Shown piece by piece: positions 24,960 to 33,918 of a stretch of 64,000 bases of DNA (positions are counted from its first letter, which is position 1; the number at the start of each line of letters is the position of its first letter). The stretch spans positions 4,092,001 through 4,156,000 of the forward strand of contig CBDCDJ010000007.1 of assembly GCA_965215355.1 (NCBI GenBank). The letters run 5' to 3'. The position numbers were made by a program, and so were the translations under genes. Under the pieces are notes generated by a model, which did not search any database, had not been told where the DNA came from, and saw only the letters and a program-made list of their open reading frames with translations. Origin of the DNA: CBDCDJ01 sp965215355. GTDB taxonomy: Bacteria; Deinococcota; Deinococci; Deinococcales; Trueperaceae.

Positions 24960-26396
24960 ATGACCCCGACCCGTTCCACCTGGCAACTCGACCCCGACCG
25001 CTGCTTTTCGCCGCTCCCCGCGCAGCGCAGAACCGCTCGAGACCTTTACGAGCACGTTGCCGACCTGCCGCTCGTCTGTCCGCACGGGCACGTGCCGCCG
25101 CAGCTTTTAGCCGACCCGGACGCAACACTCGGCAACCCCGCGGAGCTGTTCGTCATCCCCGACCACTACATCTTGCGGATGCTCTACAGCCGGGGCGTGA
25201 GCATGGAAGATTTAGGCGTGCCGACGAAAGACAACAGCTCCTTCGAGACCGACGGGCGCAAGGTTTGGCAACGCTTCGCCGAGCACTTCAACCTGTTCGC
25301 CGGCACGCCGACGGGTTTGTGGCTTAAGGACGAACTCGTCACGCTGTTCGGCATCGACGCCAAGCTGAACGGCGACACGGCGGGGGTGATTTACGACGAG
25401 GTTGAGGCCAAGCTCGCCCAACCCGAGTACAGCCCTCGAGCCCTCTTCGAGCGTTTCAACATCGAAGTCCTCTGCACCACCGACGCGGCGACCGATACCT
25501 TGGAGGCTCACCAGTCTTTGCACGAGGAGGGCTGGACGCAGATTCGCCCGACCTTCCGCCCGGACGCCGTGGTGAACTTGGACACCGAGGGCTGGCTCGA
25601 GAACGTCCACAAGCTCGGCGAAGTGTCAGACATCGAGGTGACGGACTATGCTTCGTTTATTCATGCGCTCGAGCAGCGCCGCGCTTTCTTTAAGGGCTTG
25701 GGCGCAGTCGCCACCGACCACGCCGCGCTGACGCCTCACACCGAACGCTTGTCGAAGTCTGAGGCCGAGGCGATTTTTCAGCGGGCACTGGCGGGGCGGC
25801 TCGAGCCCCACGACGCCGCCAAGTTCACCGCGCACATGCTGTTAGAGATGGCCCGGATGAGCGTCGAAGACGGCCTCGTGATGCAGCTTCACGCGGGGAG
25901 TCTTCGCAACCACAACCGCGCGGTGTTCGAACGCTTCGGGCGCGACATGGGCGCGGACATCCCGGTGCGCACCGAGTGGACGCGGTCGCTGCATGAACTC
26001 CTCAACGCCTACGGCAACGAGTCCGGCTTTCACCTGGTCCTCTTCACCCTCGACGAGACTTCTTACAGCCGCGAACTCGCGCCGCTGGCCGGGCACTGGC
26101 CCGCGCTGCGGCTCGGGCCGCCGTGGTGGTTTTTCGACTCGGTGAAGGGGATGGAGCGCTTTCTGGACGGCGTGGTCGAAACCGCGGGCGTGTACAACTT
26201 AGCGGGTTTCAACGACGACACGCGGGCCTTCGCCTCGATTCCGAGCCGCCACGACGTGTGGCGGCGGGTGACGTGCAACTGGCTGGCGGGGGAGACCCTG
26301 AAGGGCTTGCTGGATGGAGAAGACGCGGTTGCGGCAGCGCAGGGTTTGGCGTATGGGCTGGCTAAAGAGGCGTATAAGCTTGATAAGTCGGCGTGA
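24960..26396 (+). CDS. uxaC: Glucuronate isomerase (uronate isomerase)
   Basis: Protein of 478 residues. UxaC converts D-glucuronate to D-fructuronate and D-galacturonate to D-tagaturonate, the entry step of the pathway. It shows the amidohydrolase-like TIM barrel motifs: LPLVCPHGHVPP (His residues of the metal site), DNSSFETDGRKVWQRFAEHF, VMQLHAGSLRNHN and RRVTCNWLAGE at the end. AAGGAGG precedes the ATG. It is separated from the upstream genes by the palindromic repeat but is on the same strand. Later pathway enzymes (mannonate dehydratase, KDG kinase, KDPG aldolase) are not in the window. Confidence 0.95.
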   Translation: MTPTRSTWQLDPDRCFSPLPAQRRTARDLYEHVADLPLVCPHGHVPPQLLADPDATLGNPAELFVIPDHYILRMLYSRGVSMEDLGVPTKDNSSFETDGRKVWQRFAEHFNLFAGTPTGLWLKDELVTLFGIDAKLNGDTAGVIYDEVEAKLAQPEYSPRALFERFNIEVLCTTDAATDTLEAHQSLHEEGWTQIRPTFRPDAVVNLDTEGWLENVHKLGEVSDIEVTDYASFIHALEQRRAFFKGLGAVATDHAALTPHTERLSKSEAEAIFQRALAGRLEPHDAAKFTAHMLLEMARMSVEDGLVMQLHAGSLRNHNRAVFERFGRDMGADIPVRTEWTRSLHELLNAYGNESGFHLVLFTLDETSYSRELAPLAGHWPALRLGPPWWFFDSVKGMERFLDGVVETAGVYNLAGFNDDTRAFASIPSRHDVWRRVTCNWLAGETLKGLLDGEDAVAAAQGLAYGLAKEAYKLDKSA

Positions 26397-26398
26397 GG

Positions 26399-27550
26399 TT
26401 ACTCGAGTTCTATTCGCTCCGGCGGGACAACCTCATAACCGAACTCGTCGGCCCTGAGTTCGCCAGTCAAACGAACGAGCAGACTGTCTCCAACGCTCAT
26501 ACCTTTGAGGTCGTTCACAAAACCTTTGTGGGTTTTTGGAAGTCTGAGTTTGAAGGTTCCATTTGCGTTGCTTCGGGTAACGTCTAATGCGAAGCTGTAG
26601 TTACTACCTCCTATATCCGGTGTCGATGCGGTCCGGCTTATGATGCCGTAAACGCCCTCCTTGAAAGTTGCGAGGCGAAAGCGTTTACGTGAACTGTCTT
26701 TGTCTCTCGCGTTCAAATGACGAATAGCAAGTCGAGTGGTGCCTTCCTGAGTTTTGAGCAACGTCACAGCTTGCACGATTTTGAAGAGATAGTCATTGTA
26801 AAAGTAGTAGCCTGGGTCTCGGTCAAAGCTCCAGCGTTGACTACCCGACCCCCGCATGTCGACTTCGAAGACTACGTCAGCTATCTTGACGGTTAGTTGC
26901 TCCCAGCCCGAGACTTGCATGGGCACGGTAAGGTCTTGAGCGACTTCGGCAAGAAACTGTGAAAGGCGGTAGAAACCACTCGTCGCCTGATAATCACTCG
27001 GGTACGGCTTTCCGTCCTCATCGGCCAACCTCAAGGAAACTTCCGAGGGTAACGGTATGATAACTGGAATAGAACTGTGGGGGAAAAGAAGACTCAGACC
27101 CCACCTAGTTTCCTCTATCGTGACGCCTTGAGGCTCGAGAACAGCCTTCAAGGAAGCTAAATCGAACCAAGGCTCATTTGAAATGCACGTTTCTTTTTCT
27201 TTCCCCTCGAGACAAACCGGAGAGGGCCAGCTAAAACTCGAATCGAGAGTTTGTGCCGACGTTTGCGAAACGATTAGAACAAGGCTCAAGCAAAGCCCCA
27301 GTATCAGCGTGCCAAGGCCGAGCGCGGTGGGCAAAGTGTAAAGTCTGGTCATGCCACTGCTCACTTTCCCGGGCTGACCGAGTTCCCTTATCGTTCTCTG
27401 CACCGCCTCTTTTTCGCTCGAGCCTGCCATCCTGTAGGCATTGACACGCCCCTGGATGTGCGCGTTCAACTCTTCTCTGACCTCGCGCTTCTTTTTGCCC
27501 CACAGTCCCCGCGTCGCTTTTCTCAAGTACCTGTCAACTTCACTGTTCAT
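26399..27550 (-). CDS. Permease-prefix-domain membrane protein, paralogue 2
   Basis: Protein of 383 residues. Residues 1-60 match the cytoplasmic permease prefix domain (MNSEVDRYLRKATRGLWG, REVREELNAHIQGRVNAY) that in other bacteria heads FtsX-type ABC permeases, here followed by one membrane helix (about 70-95) and a large outer domain of unknown fold. The frame extends upstream of 27550, but that part overlaps the preceding gene. It starts 4 nt after the paralogue ends, so the two are coupled. It converges with uxaC, 2 nt apart. Role unknown; likely a regulatory or stress-sensing membrane protein controlled by PadR. Confidence 0.75.
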   Translation of the reverse strand: MNSEVDRYLRKATRGLWGKKKREVREELNAHIQGRVNAYRMAGSSEKEAVQRTIRELGQPGKVSSGMTRLYTLPTALGLGTLILGLCLSLVLIVSQTSAQTLDSSFSWPSPVCLEGKEKETCISNEPWFDLASLKAVLEPQGVTIEETRWGLSLLFPHSSIPVIIPLPSEVSLRLADEDGKPYPSDYQATSGFYRLSQFLAEVAQDLTVPMQVSGWEQLTVKIADVVFEVDMRGSGSQRWSFDRDPGYYFYNDYLFKIVQAVTLLKTQEGTTRLAIRHLNARDKDSSRKRFRLATFKEGVYGIISRTASTPDIGGSNYSFALDVTRSNANGTFKLRLPKTHKGFVNDLKGMSVGDSLLVRLTGELRADEFGYEVVPPERIELE

Positions 27551-27554
27551 GGCT

Positions 27555-28778
27555 TCACCGCTCGAGCCCAATTTGCTCAGGTAAAATTCCCTTGAACCAC
27601 GAGCCCGCGCTGGCTCCAAGTTCGACCAGCATGGCGTCGCCCGGTTTCGAGAGCATGTGGAACGTGTTGACGAAGTGAATCGTTTCTTGGTTGGGTAACT
27701 CAAGGTTGATGCTACCGTCGGGGTTGGCTCGAGCCAAAGACATGTAAAGAGCCGTCTCGGGTCGGTACTCCTCGGGGATTGTGTAAACCAGCGGGTCTTG
27801 AAGGTCCAACAGCACGATGACGCCATAGATTCCTGAAACGGGTTCGGCGTCCAACCGAGCGTTGACCTGCCTGACGTAACTTTCATCCCAGTCGGCGTCC
27901 TCAAAACCTGCGGATTCAGCCAGCCGGTTCATACGAGGATTGACCAAGGCGACATAGTCACCGAAAACCGGAGGACTTAGGGTGAACACCACCATTGAGA
28001 GATAATTTTCGTAAAATCCAACTCCTTGAAAAGGCTGTTTGTCAGTGCCGATTTGGAATGAAGCGTTACCGATGTGAATGGTAGGGTTGTCCCAGCCTGC
28101 AATGCTCAAAGAAATGTTGTCTTTCGCTGCAACGGCTTTGACGAGTTCCCAGAAGTTGAAGTAACCTTCCTCAACAGGAATAGGTTTGTTGTCATCACCT
28201 ATAACTGAAATGTTGGGGCTACTAAGAGGAAAAATTATATTTTCACCGTTTGGGAAGTGCAGACCTGCTTGGCCTGTTCCGCTGCTGGATTTTATACCAG
28301 CCTCCTCAAAGATGGGACGTAACGTTTCGAAGTTCAACCATAGGGAGTTGTCCGCCTGAAAACAGTCGTCATTGAGCACTTTGTTGTTCAAGTAATCCTG
28401 AACCGGGCTGCTGCTTATCGTACCTTTCTGAAAAGCGTCGATACATTCTTTCGTAGGCCAGTAAACGCTTCCCGGTACGGACTGCGCCACGCTTCCCGAG
28501 ATGAGCGTGACAGTTAAAATGAGCGTAGTAGCTAAAATCGCCCCCAACCCCATGAGCGACGGCATCGTGTGGAGCGTCATCATCCCACTGCTCACCTGCG
28601 CAGGCTTGCCGAGTTCACGCAAGGTTCGCTGCACGGCCGTTTCTTCGTCCAGCCCCGCGATGCGGTGCGCGTTGACCCGCCCTTCGATGTGCGTTGCCAA
28701 CTCCTCCCTGACCTCACGTTTCTTGCTGCCCCAAAGGCCCCTGGTCGCCTTTTTGAGATATTTCTCGACCTCATTCAT
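27555..28778 (-). CDS. Permease-prefix-domain membrane protein, paralogue 1
   Basis: Protein of 407 residues, clearly paralogous to the next gene: MNEVEKYLKKATRGLWG and REVREELATHIEGRVNAHRI at the N-terminus, the AVQRTLRELGKPAQVSSGMM segment, a single membrane helix near 72-95 and an unidentified extracytoplasmic domain. The ATG at 28778 overlaps the padR stop (ATGA). PadR plus such proteins resemble the padR/DUF1700 pairs in which PadR represses a membrane stress protein. Confidence 0.78.
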   Translation of the reverse strand: MNEVEKYLKKATRGLWGSKKREVREELATHIEGRVNAHRIAGLDEETAVQRTLRELGKPAQVSSGMMTLHTMPSLMGLGAILATTLILTVTLISGSVAQSVPGSVYWPTKECIDAFQKGTISSSPVQDYLNNKVLNDDCFQADNSLWLNFETLRPIFEEAGIKSSSGTGQAGLHFPNGENIIFPLSSPNISVIGDDNKPIPVEEGYFNFWELVKAVAAKDNISLSIAGWDNPTIHIGNASFQIGTDKQPFQGVGFYENYLSMVVFTLSPPVFGDYVALVNPRMNRLAESAGFEDADWDESYVRQVNARLDAEPVSGIYGVIVLLDLQDPLVYTIPEEYRPETALYMSLARANPDGSINLELPNQETIHFVNTFHMLSKPGDAMLVELGASAGSWFKGILPEQIGLER

Positions 28779-29104
28779 CTTGTCCCCCAAAGCGCCTGAA
28801 CTTTGTCGCTGAAGGTTTCGAACTCTTTTCGCTGTTTGTGAAGTTGTTTTAAGCCCGCCTCGGTCAGGTGGTAGTAGCGCCGCCGCGGCCCGCCGCTGTC
28901 GGACGGGGCGAACTCGCCCTTGATGTGTTTGGCCTTCTCGAGCCGGTGCAGGGCCGGGTAAAGACTTCCTTCTCTAAATTCAAAATAGCCGTCGGTGCGC
29001 GTTTTGGCCTCGCCGATAATCTCGAGGCCGTATTTCGGCGCGTCCTCCAGGATGCTCAGCAGGATGAGGTCGAGGGTGCCGCGAAGTAAGTTCTTGTCCG
29101 CCAT
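28775..29104 (-). CDS. PadR-family transcriptional regulator
   Basis: Protein of 109 residues, the short PadR class. The winged helix is seen as LLRGTLDLILLSILEDAPKYGLEIIGEA, then FREGSLYPALHRLEKAKHIKGEF and GGPRRRYYHLTEAGL. It is the first gene of a three-gene operon with two membrane paralogues and overlaps the next start by 4 nt. The promoter at 29135-29163 lies 30 nt upstream; PadR proteins normally repress their own operon and respond to small molecules or envelope stress. Confidence 0.92.
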   Translation of the reverse strand: MADKNLLRGTLDLILLSILEDAPKYGLEIIGEAKTRTDGYFEFREGSLYPALHRLEKAKHIKGEFAPSDSGGPRRRYYHLTEAGLKQLHKQRKEFETFSDKVQALWGTR

Positions 29105-29134
29105 GTCGTCTCCCTAGTGTTCCTAAGCAGCTAC

Positions 29135-29163
29135 ATCGTAATGCTAGGTAGTGGTTTTGTCAA
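29135..29163 (-). promoter_or_regulatory. Promoter of the padR operon
   Basis: On the minus strand TTGACA (29163-29158) and TACGAT (29140-29135) are spaced by exactly 17 bp, a near-consensus housekeeping promoter. GGAGA precedes the start, so this transcript has a short leader. Confidence 0.8.
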
Positions 29164-29207
29164 GGCTGAGGTCGAAGTGAAAATTTTAGGCTGACGGGGC
29201 GCTCGGC

Positions 29208-29237
29208 GCTGTGTTGAAATAGGCTGTGTTGAGATAG
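29208..29237 (+). repeat. 15-bp tandem duplication upstream of an oxidoreductase gene
   Basis: GCTGTGTTGAAATAG and GCTGTGTTGAGATAG are adjacent copies with one mismatch, 33 nt before the start at 29270. They may be a recent slippage product or a double binding site. Confidence 0.6.
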
Positions 29238-29269
29238 ACAGGGGGCAAATAGTCTTTGGAGGTCAGTGG

Positions 29270-30331
29270 ATGAGCAAAGTTTTTAACGTCGGCGTCGTCG
29301 GCGTCGGCGGCATCAACCGGACGCACATGCCGGGTTGGGCGGCGTCGGAGCACGCCGAAGTCGTTGCCGGAGCGGACATCAACGAGGCCCCGCTGAAAGC
29401 CTGGGGCCAAAAATACGGCGTCGCCAACCTGACGACCCGCCCCGAAGACTTGTTTACAAATCCCGACATCGACATCATAGACATCTGCACGCCGAACATG
29501 TACCACACGCCGCTGGTCGTGGCGGCCCTGGAGGCGGGCAAACACGTCATCTGCGAGAAGCCGCTGGCCCCGACGCCCCAAGACATCAAAAAAATCATCG
29601 CGGCGCGGGACGCCTCGGGCAAACAGCTCATGACCGCGCAGCACTTCAGGTTCTCGGGCGCGTCGCAGGCGGTCAAGCGCGAGGTCGAGGCGGGCATGTT
29701 GGGCGACGTGTACCACGCGCGCGGTTGGATGTTGCGGCGCAACGCCTACATCCCCACGCCGACGTTTGTTTACAAGAAGAACTCGGGCGGCGGCGCGTGC
29801 ATCGACATCGGCGTGCATATCTTGGACCTCACGCTGTGGATGATGGGCAACCCCGAGCCGGTGACCGTCTCGGGCGTGACCCGCAGCAACTTAGCGCGGC
29901 AAGAGGGCGTGTTCAGCGCCTGGCACCAGGGTGACATGCCCGCCGACATGGACGTCGAAGAGTTCGCCGCCGCTTTCGTGCGTTTTGAGAACGGCGCGAC
30001 CCTCGTGTTGGAAGTCAGCTGGCTGCTCCACCACGACACCCAGAGCGAGGACATGCAGATGTGGCTCTACGGCAGCAAAGGCGGTTGCCACTGGCCCTCG
30101 GCGCAGTTTATGACCTCGAACTACGCGACGAGGCAGCTCTATAACAGCACCTTGGCCGTGACCAAAGACGTGATGGAGCCGCACGCTTTCGAGTGTTTCG
30201 AGTTCGCTCGAGCCCTCGCCGAAAACAGGCCCTCGCCGGTGCCGCCCGAGCAATCGTTGCAAGTGTTGGCGATTCTGGACGCGGTCTACCAGAGTCAGCA
30301 AGAAGGACGGGAGGTGCGGCTCGAGGTTTAG
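29270..30331 (+). CDS. Gfo/Idh/MocA family oxidoreductase
   Basis: Protein of 353 residues. The Rossmann motif VGVVGVGGINRTH (7-19), CTPNMYHTPLVVAALEAGKHVICEKPLA with the conserved EKP, and GGGACIDIGVHILDLTLWMMG carrying the catalytic-region Asp/His pair are all present. Such enzymes oxidise or reduce a hydroxyl of sugars or inositols with NAD(P). GGAGG precedes the ATG. The substrate is not evident; the nearby uronate genes suggest a sugar acid. Confidence 0.92.
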   Translation: MSKVFNVGVVGVGGINRTHMPGWAASEHAEVVAGADINEAPLKAWGQKYGVANLTTRPEDLFTNPDIDIIDICTPNMYHTPLVVAALEAGKHVICEKPLAPTPQDIKKIIAARDASGKQLMTAQHFRFSGASQAVKREVEAGMLGDVYHARGWMLRRNAYIPTPTFVYKKNSGGGACIDIGVHILDLTLWMMGNPEPVTVSGVTRSNLARQEGVFSAWHQGDMPADMDVEEFAAAFVRFENGATLVLEVSWLLHHDTQSEDMQMWLYGSKGGCHWPSAQFMTSNYATRQLYNSTLAVTKDVMEPHAFECFEFARALAENRPSPVPPEQSLQVLAILDAVYQSQQEGREVRLEV

Positions 30332-30393
30332 CGCACGGTACCGAGTTTTCACCCGGGCCCCTTTTTTTCAGTCGGTCAAGAAAGGGGGCTACT

Positions 30394-30804
30394 TCAGTGG
30401 GTTTGGAAAAACTCGAGCACCTCTCCGTTCGGCCCTTTGAAAAAGGCGATGGTGGCGGTGAGGCTGCCCAGGGTGACAGTCTTGGGCTCTACGGTTACTT
30501 CATAACCGGCCTGGCGTACGTGCTCGAGCGCGGCGCGGGTGTCGGTGGTGGCGATGGCGAAGTGGATAAATGGGCGGCTCGAGTTATCTGCCGGGGTTTC
30601 ACCGGTCGGCTGAAACAACTCGACGTGAGACCCGTCGCCCATGTCCAGCAGCACGATTTTCCGCTCTGTCCCGAATTCGGCGACGGTTTCCATGCCGAGC
30701 ACGTCGCGGTAAAGGTGCAGCGAGGCGTCCCAGTCGCGGGTTTGCAGGGCGATGTGGTGCGAGCCGCCACCTGGGATGACTTTGTTTCTGGTGCCTACCG
30801 GCAT
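30394..30804 (-). CDS. VOC (glyoxalase/dioxygenase fold) protein
   Basis: Protein of 136 residues, single VOC module pair: SHHIALQTRDWDASLHLYRDVLGM (metal-ligand His and the YRDVLG signature), DMGDGSHVELFQP and GPNGEVLEFFQ with a Glu ligand at the end. Members include glyoxalase I and lyases or epimerases; the reaction here is open. AAGGAG precedes the ATG, and it lies 19 nt after a Gfo/Idh/MocA gene, so both are probably co-transcribed. Confidence 0.88.
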   Translation of the reverse strand: MPVGTRNKVIPGGGSHHIALQTRDWDASLHLYRDVLGMETVAEFGTERKIVLLDMGDGSHVELFQPTGETPADNSSRPFIHFAIATTDTRAALEHVRQAGYEVTVEPKTVTLGSLTATIAFFKGPNGEVLEFFQTH

Positions 30805-30823
30805 GTTTTCTCCTTGCGCAGTT

Positions 30824-31822
30824 TCAAAGGGGCGCTCGAGGCGTGACCCAACTCGTCGTTTGTGCGCCTTTGTAAAGCGCCGCCATCACGGCGTTGCGGT
30901 AGGCGGCTTCGGCCACGTCGACGAGGGGCACGTCTTGGCCCTCGAGCGCGTCCAAGAACAGCTCGAAGGCGTGCGGTAACGGCTCGGGCAGGTCGCGCCA
31001 CGCTTCGCCGTCCGCACCCTCGAGGTGCTCGCTTCGATAGTAAAGCGTGTCGTTGAAGACGGTGGCGTGTCCCTCGGTGCCGCTGATGAGCAGCTTGACC
31101 GGGTCGGCCACGTCGACCCAGCCCGCGGCCAGCGTCCCTACTACGCCGTTTTTAAAGCGCAGCATTCCTTCACCGGACTCGTCACAGTTTTCGTAACGCC
31201 CCGTGACGACGTTGATGCTCGCCGTCACCGTTTCAACTCCGCCGAACAGCCACAGCAAAATGTCGAGCGAGTGCGCGCCTAAGTCGCCGAACGCGCCGAC
31301 GCCCGCTTGACTCGGGTCGGCCATCCAGCGCCAGTCGTTGTCGAACCAACCGCCCAGCGCGCCCGCGTGGCAGTTCGAGTGGCGGACGCGGGTAATCTTG
31401 CCGAAGTGGCCTTGCTCGAGCTGTTCTTTTAAAAAGCGGTGAACGGGTTGCCCGCGCATAAAATAGCCCGTTTGAAAGAGGAGACCGGCTGCTCGGACGG
31501 CCTGCGCCATCCGGTAAGCGTCTTCAGCGGCAAGCCCCAGGGGTTTTTCGACGAACAAGTGCTTGCCCGCTTTGACAGCGGGCATGACGACCTCTTCATG
31601 GCGGCTCGTTTCCGTGCAGACGACGACGGCCTCTACTTCGGCGTCGGCATAAATCTTTTCCAAATCGACGACCCCTGCACCGAGCTTGTCGGCAGCCGCT
31701 GCGGCCCGGGCTGCGTCGTGGTCGAAAACGTACTTGACGTGTGTCCCGCTACGTTTGTTCAGTCGCTCGATAAAGTTGGGCGTGTGGATGTGGGCTGCGC
31801 CGACGAGGGCGAGGGTGGGCAT
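30824..31822 (-). CDS. Gfo/Idh/MocA family oxidoreductase (second)
   Basis: Protein of 332 residues. The N-terminal motif LALVGAAHIHTPNF departs from the usual GxGxxG (Ala-Ala-His instead), so cofactor binding may differ. VVVCTETSRHEEVVMPAVKAGKHLFVEKPLG and VGAFGDLGAHSLDILLWLFGG are typical. AAGGAG precedes the ATG. It forms an operon with the VOC protein and is divergent from the DUF1045 gene. Substrate unknown. Confidence 0.88.
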   Translation of the reverse strand: MPTLALVGAAHIHTPNFIERLNKRSGTHVKYVFDHDAARAAAAADKLGAGVVDLEKIYADAEVEAVVVCTETSRHEEVVMPAVKAGKHLFVEKPLGLAAEDAYRMAQAVRAAGLLFQTGYFMRGQPVHRFLKEQLEQGHFGKITRVRHSNCHAGALGGWFDNDWRWMADPSQAGVGAFGDLGAHSLDILLWLFGGVETVTASINVVTGRYENCDESGEGMLRFKNGVVGTLAAGWVDVADPVKLLISGTEGHATVFNDTLYYRSEHLEGADGEAWRDLPEPLPHAFELFLDALEGQDVPLVDVAEAAYRNAVMAALYKGAQTTSWVTPRAPL

Positions 31823-31943
31823 GGTCGTCTCCTTCGGTCTACTTTAACGGCTGGCACCGGTTCGAGGTGCGAGGTCTGCTCACGGCCAGCGCGCCACAAC
31901 CGACGAGGTTTACGGCAACATGCCGAAGCGGCTAAGCTGACCC

Positions 31944-32654
31944 ATGCTCCACTGGTTCGCGCTCTACTACGTTCCTCCAGCGGAAAGCGAGTTTTACCGG
32001 CTCGGCAGTGCGCTCCTCGGCTACGACGTGCGCGCGGGGCGTAGGCTCGAGCCCGCCCCCACGCTGCTCGAGACGCTCCGCCCCATTCCCGACGCCTGGG
32101 TAAAAAAGGCCCGCGGCTTCGGCTTTCACCTCACCGTGACCGAGGCCATGACCTACGCGCTCGAGCGTCTGAGCAAGATAGAAGCCGAGGTGGACGCGAT
32201 TTTGCGGAGTTTCGACCCGCAGAGCGAGATGGTCTTGAGGCTCGAGGGGCTGCGGCGCTGGCGCGGCGAGCAGGTCTGGGTGCTGAAGTACGTGCCGAGC
32301 CGCGCGCTCCACGTGTTGCACGCGGTGTTGGCGGCGCGGCTGTCGCTGCTGGGGCAAAGCTCGATGTTTTTCGGGGAGATTGAAGAGCATCCCGAGCTTT
32401 ACAGCGCGCCCTTCGAGCGGCAACAGCTCGAGACCTTCCTGAGCCCGCGCGCGCTCGACAGTTGGCACGCCCACTTCACCCTGCTCAACCCGCACCCGTC
32501 GCAGGCCGACCCGGCGCTGGTGGAAGCGTTCACGAATGTTTTCGAGAAGTTCGACCGGCTCGAGCCCGCGAGTTTCTGCCTCGTCCTCAAAGAAGGCGAC
32601 GCGCCCTGGCGCTTGTACCGCGAATATCCGTGGCCGCCGCGAGAACGCCCGTGA
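31944..32654 (+). CDS. DUF1045 protein, 2H phosphoesterase-like
   Basis: Protein of 236 residues. The family start FALYYVPPAES and LLGYDVRAGR are present, with two H-x-T/S-type motifs: GFHLTVTEA near 60 and HAHFTLLNP near 183, the pair that defines the 2H phosphoesterase fold. DUF1045 proteins often occur with phosphonate genes (PhnN-linked), but none is seen here. A TAAGCT box ends 5 nt before the ATG, so the transcript is probably leaderless. Confidence 0.78.
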   Translation: MLHWFALYYVPPAESEFYRLGSALLGYDVRAGRRLEPAPTLLETLRPIPDAWVKKARGFGFHLTVTEAMTYALERLSKIEAEVDAILRSFDPQSEMVLRLEGLRRWRGEQVWVLKYVPSRALHVLHAVLAARLSLLGQSSMFFGEIEEHPELYSAPFERQQLETFLSPRALDSWHAHFTLLNPHPSQADPALVEAFTNVFEKFDRLEPASFCLVLKEGDAPWRLYREYPWPPRERP

Positions 32655-32706
32655 CAGGTACCCTGCGCCGCTCCTCGTACTTCCTCCTGAGAGCTATGAT
32701 GGGTTT

Positions 32707-33348
32707 ATGAAAAACAGTCCTGCACCAAACGGCGTGACGGAACCCGTCAGGCTGCCCGCTTTCCCGCTCGAGCTTCACTGGCACTCGCTCCCTGAAGACT
32801 GGAGCTTCGACGGCGAAGTCCTCACCGTCACAGCGGCGGGCGAAACCGACCTGTTCAGCGACCCCCAGGGCGAGCCGCCCGTCCATAACGCGCCCGCCCT
32901 GCTGTTCGAGCCCGAGGGCGACTTCGTCTTCAGCACCAAGGTCAAAGTAGCCTTCAAAGCGGGTTTCGACGCGGGCGTGCTGCTCGTTTACCAAAACCCT
33001 GAAAGCTGGGCCAAACTTTGTTTCGAGTACGAGCCGCAGGGTTTTCCCCTCGTCGTGTCGGTGGTCACGAAAGGCGTGTCCGACGACTGCAACTCACTGT
33101 TTTTGGACGAAAACGCGACCTACTTGCGCGTCTCGAGGCTGGGGCGGGCCTACGCGTTTCACCACTCGTTCGACGGCGCGGAGTGGCACCTTGTTCGCGT
33201 CTTCGCGCTGGACTCGGCCTTGGCGGTGCCAGTCCCTACGAGGGTCGGTTTTTTGGTCCAGTCGCCGGTTGGGCAAGGGTGTAGCGCAGAGTTTTACAGG
33301 TTCGCCTTTGCGGCCAAAACCTTAGCCGACATTCGCTCCGGCGAGTAA
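32707..33348 (+). CDS. DUF1349-like concanavalin-fold protein
   Basis: Protein of 213 residues, soluble, with no signal peptide. It shows DUF1349 features: LHWHSLPEDWSFDGEVLTVTAAGETDLF, FKAGFDAGVLLVYQNPESWAKLCFEYEPQG and VVTKGVSDDCNS with a GAEWHLVRVF stretch. Such beta-sandwich proteins are thought to bind sugars. The frame is open upstream, overlapping the previous gene, but the ATG at 32707 fits both homology and the TATGAT box that ends 6 nt before it. Confidence 0.82.
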   Translation: MKNSPAPNGVTEPVRLPAFPLELHWHSLPEDWSFDGEVLTVTAAGETDLFSDPQGEPPVHNAPALLFEPEGDFVFSTKVKVAFKAGFDAGVLLVYQNPESWAKLCFEYEPQGFPLVVSVVTKGVSDDCNSLFLDENATYLRVSRLGRAYAFHHSFDGAEWHLVRVFALDSALAVPVPTRVGFLVQSPVGQGCSAEFYRFAFAAKTLADIRSGE

Positions 33349-33780
33349 AGCCCGGCGCGCCGGCGGTGTCGCGCTCACAGCTGTTCTCGTCCGTTTTCGT
33401 TTGTGGACAGCCGAGTTCTCTGGCGGTTGGTACCGGGGTACTTACCTTCTCGGTAATGAGGTGTGAGAACCGGATGACGTATGGGTCTTGCTCGGAGTTT
33501 CCTCTTCTTGGTTTTATAACAATGAGATGCTTGCTCTCGACGCTCTGAGCACGTGGCGAGCCAACCGAGTATCCGTCAACCAAATGCCTGTGTATACATT
33601 AGGTTTGAAGATTGGCCTACAGACAGAAAAAGCGGGATGTAACACACTTAACATTCGCTGGCGGTTAGAAAATAACTCGGTAAGACAAGGCTGTCTGGCG
33701 GGAATACTCGAGCAAACCGGTGAAAAACGAGCTGCGCCGGTCTCGAGAGAAGTTTTGAGAAAGTTAGGGGAGGTGTCGGC
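33349..33780. other. Intergenic region upstream of the stress-protein cluster
   Basis: About 430 bp of lower GC content with no convincing gene. A TGTATACA palindrome occurs near 33590. GGGGAGGTG before 33781 is the ribosome binding site for the next gene. No clear promoter hexamers were found, so control of the cluster may rely on an alternative sigma factor or activator. Confidence 0.4.
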
Positions 33781-33918
33781 ATGGCAAACAAACCTGAAGA
33801 CAAAAAAGGCGTCAAGGCCTACAAAGCGCCGGAACGAAAAGGTCCTGCGCTCAGCGTCATCATCAGCAGTTTGGTCGTGCTGGCGCTCATCGTGTTGTTG
33901 CTGGTTTGGATTTTTTGA
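33781..33918 (+). CDS. 45-residue single-span membrane peptide
   Basis: A Lys-rich cytoplasmic start (MANKPEDKKGVKAYKAPERK) is followed by one membrane helix of about 22 residues ending in LLLVWIF. GGGGAGGTG lies before the ATG, and its stop overlaps the start of the next gene (TGATG), so it is a real, translationally coupled gene. It is too short to place in a family; it could tether or regulate the DUF2382 protein encoded next. Confidence 0.7.
   Translation: MANKPEDKKGVKAYKAPERKGPALSVIISSLVVLALIVLLLVWIF

Noticed and set aside
30193..30846. 217-codon plus-strand frame over the VOC gene
   Set aside because: It overlaps the VOC gene, whose motifs and ribosome binding site are convincing; composition of this frame is not protein-like.
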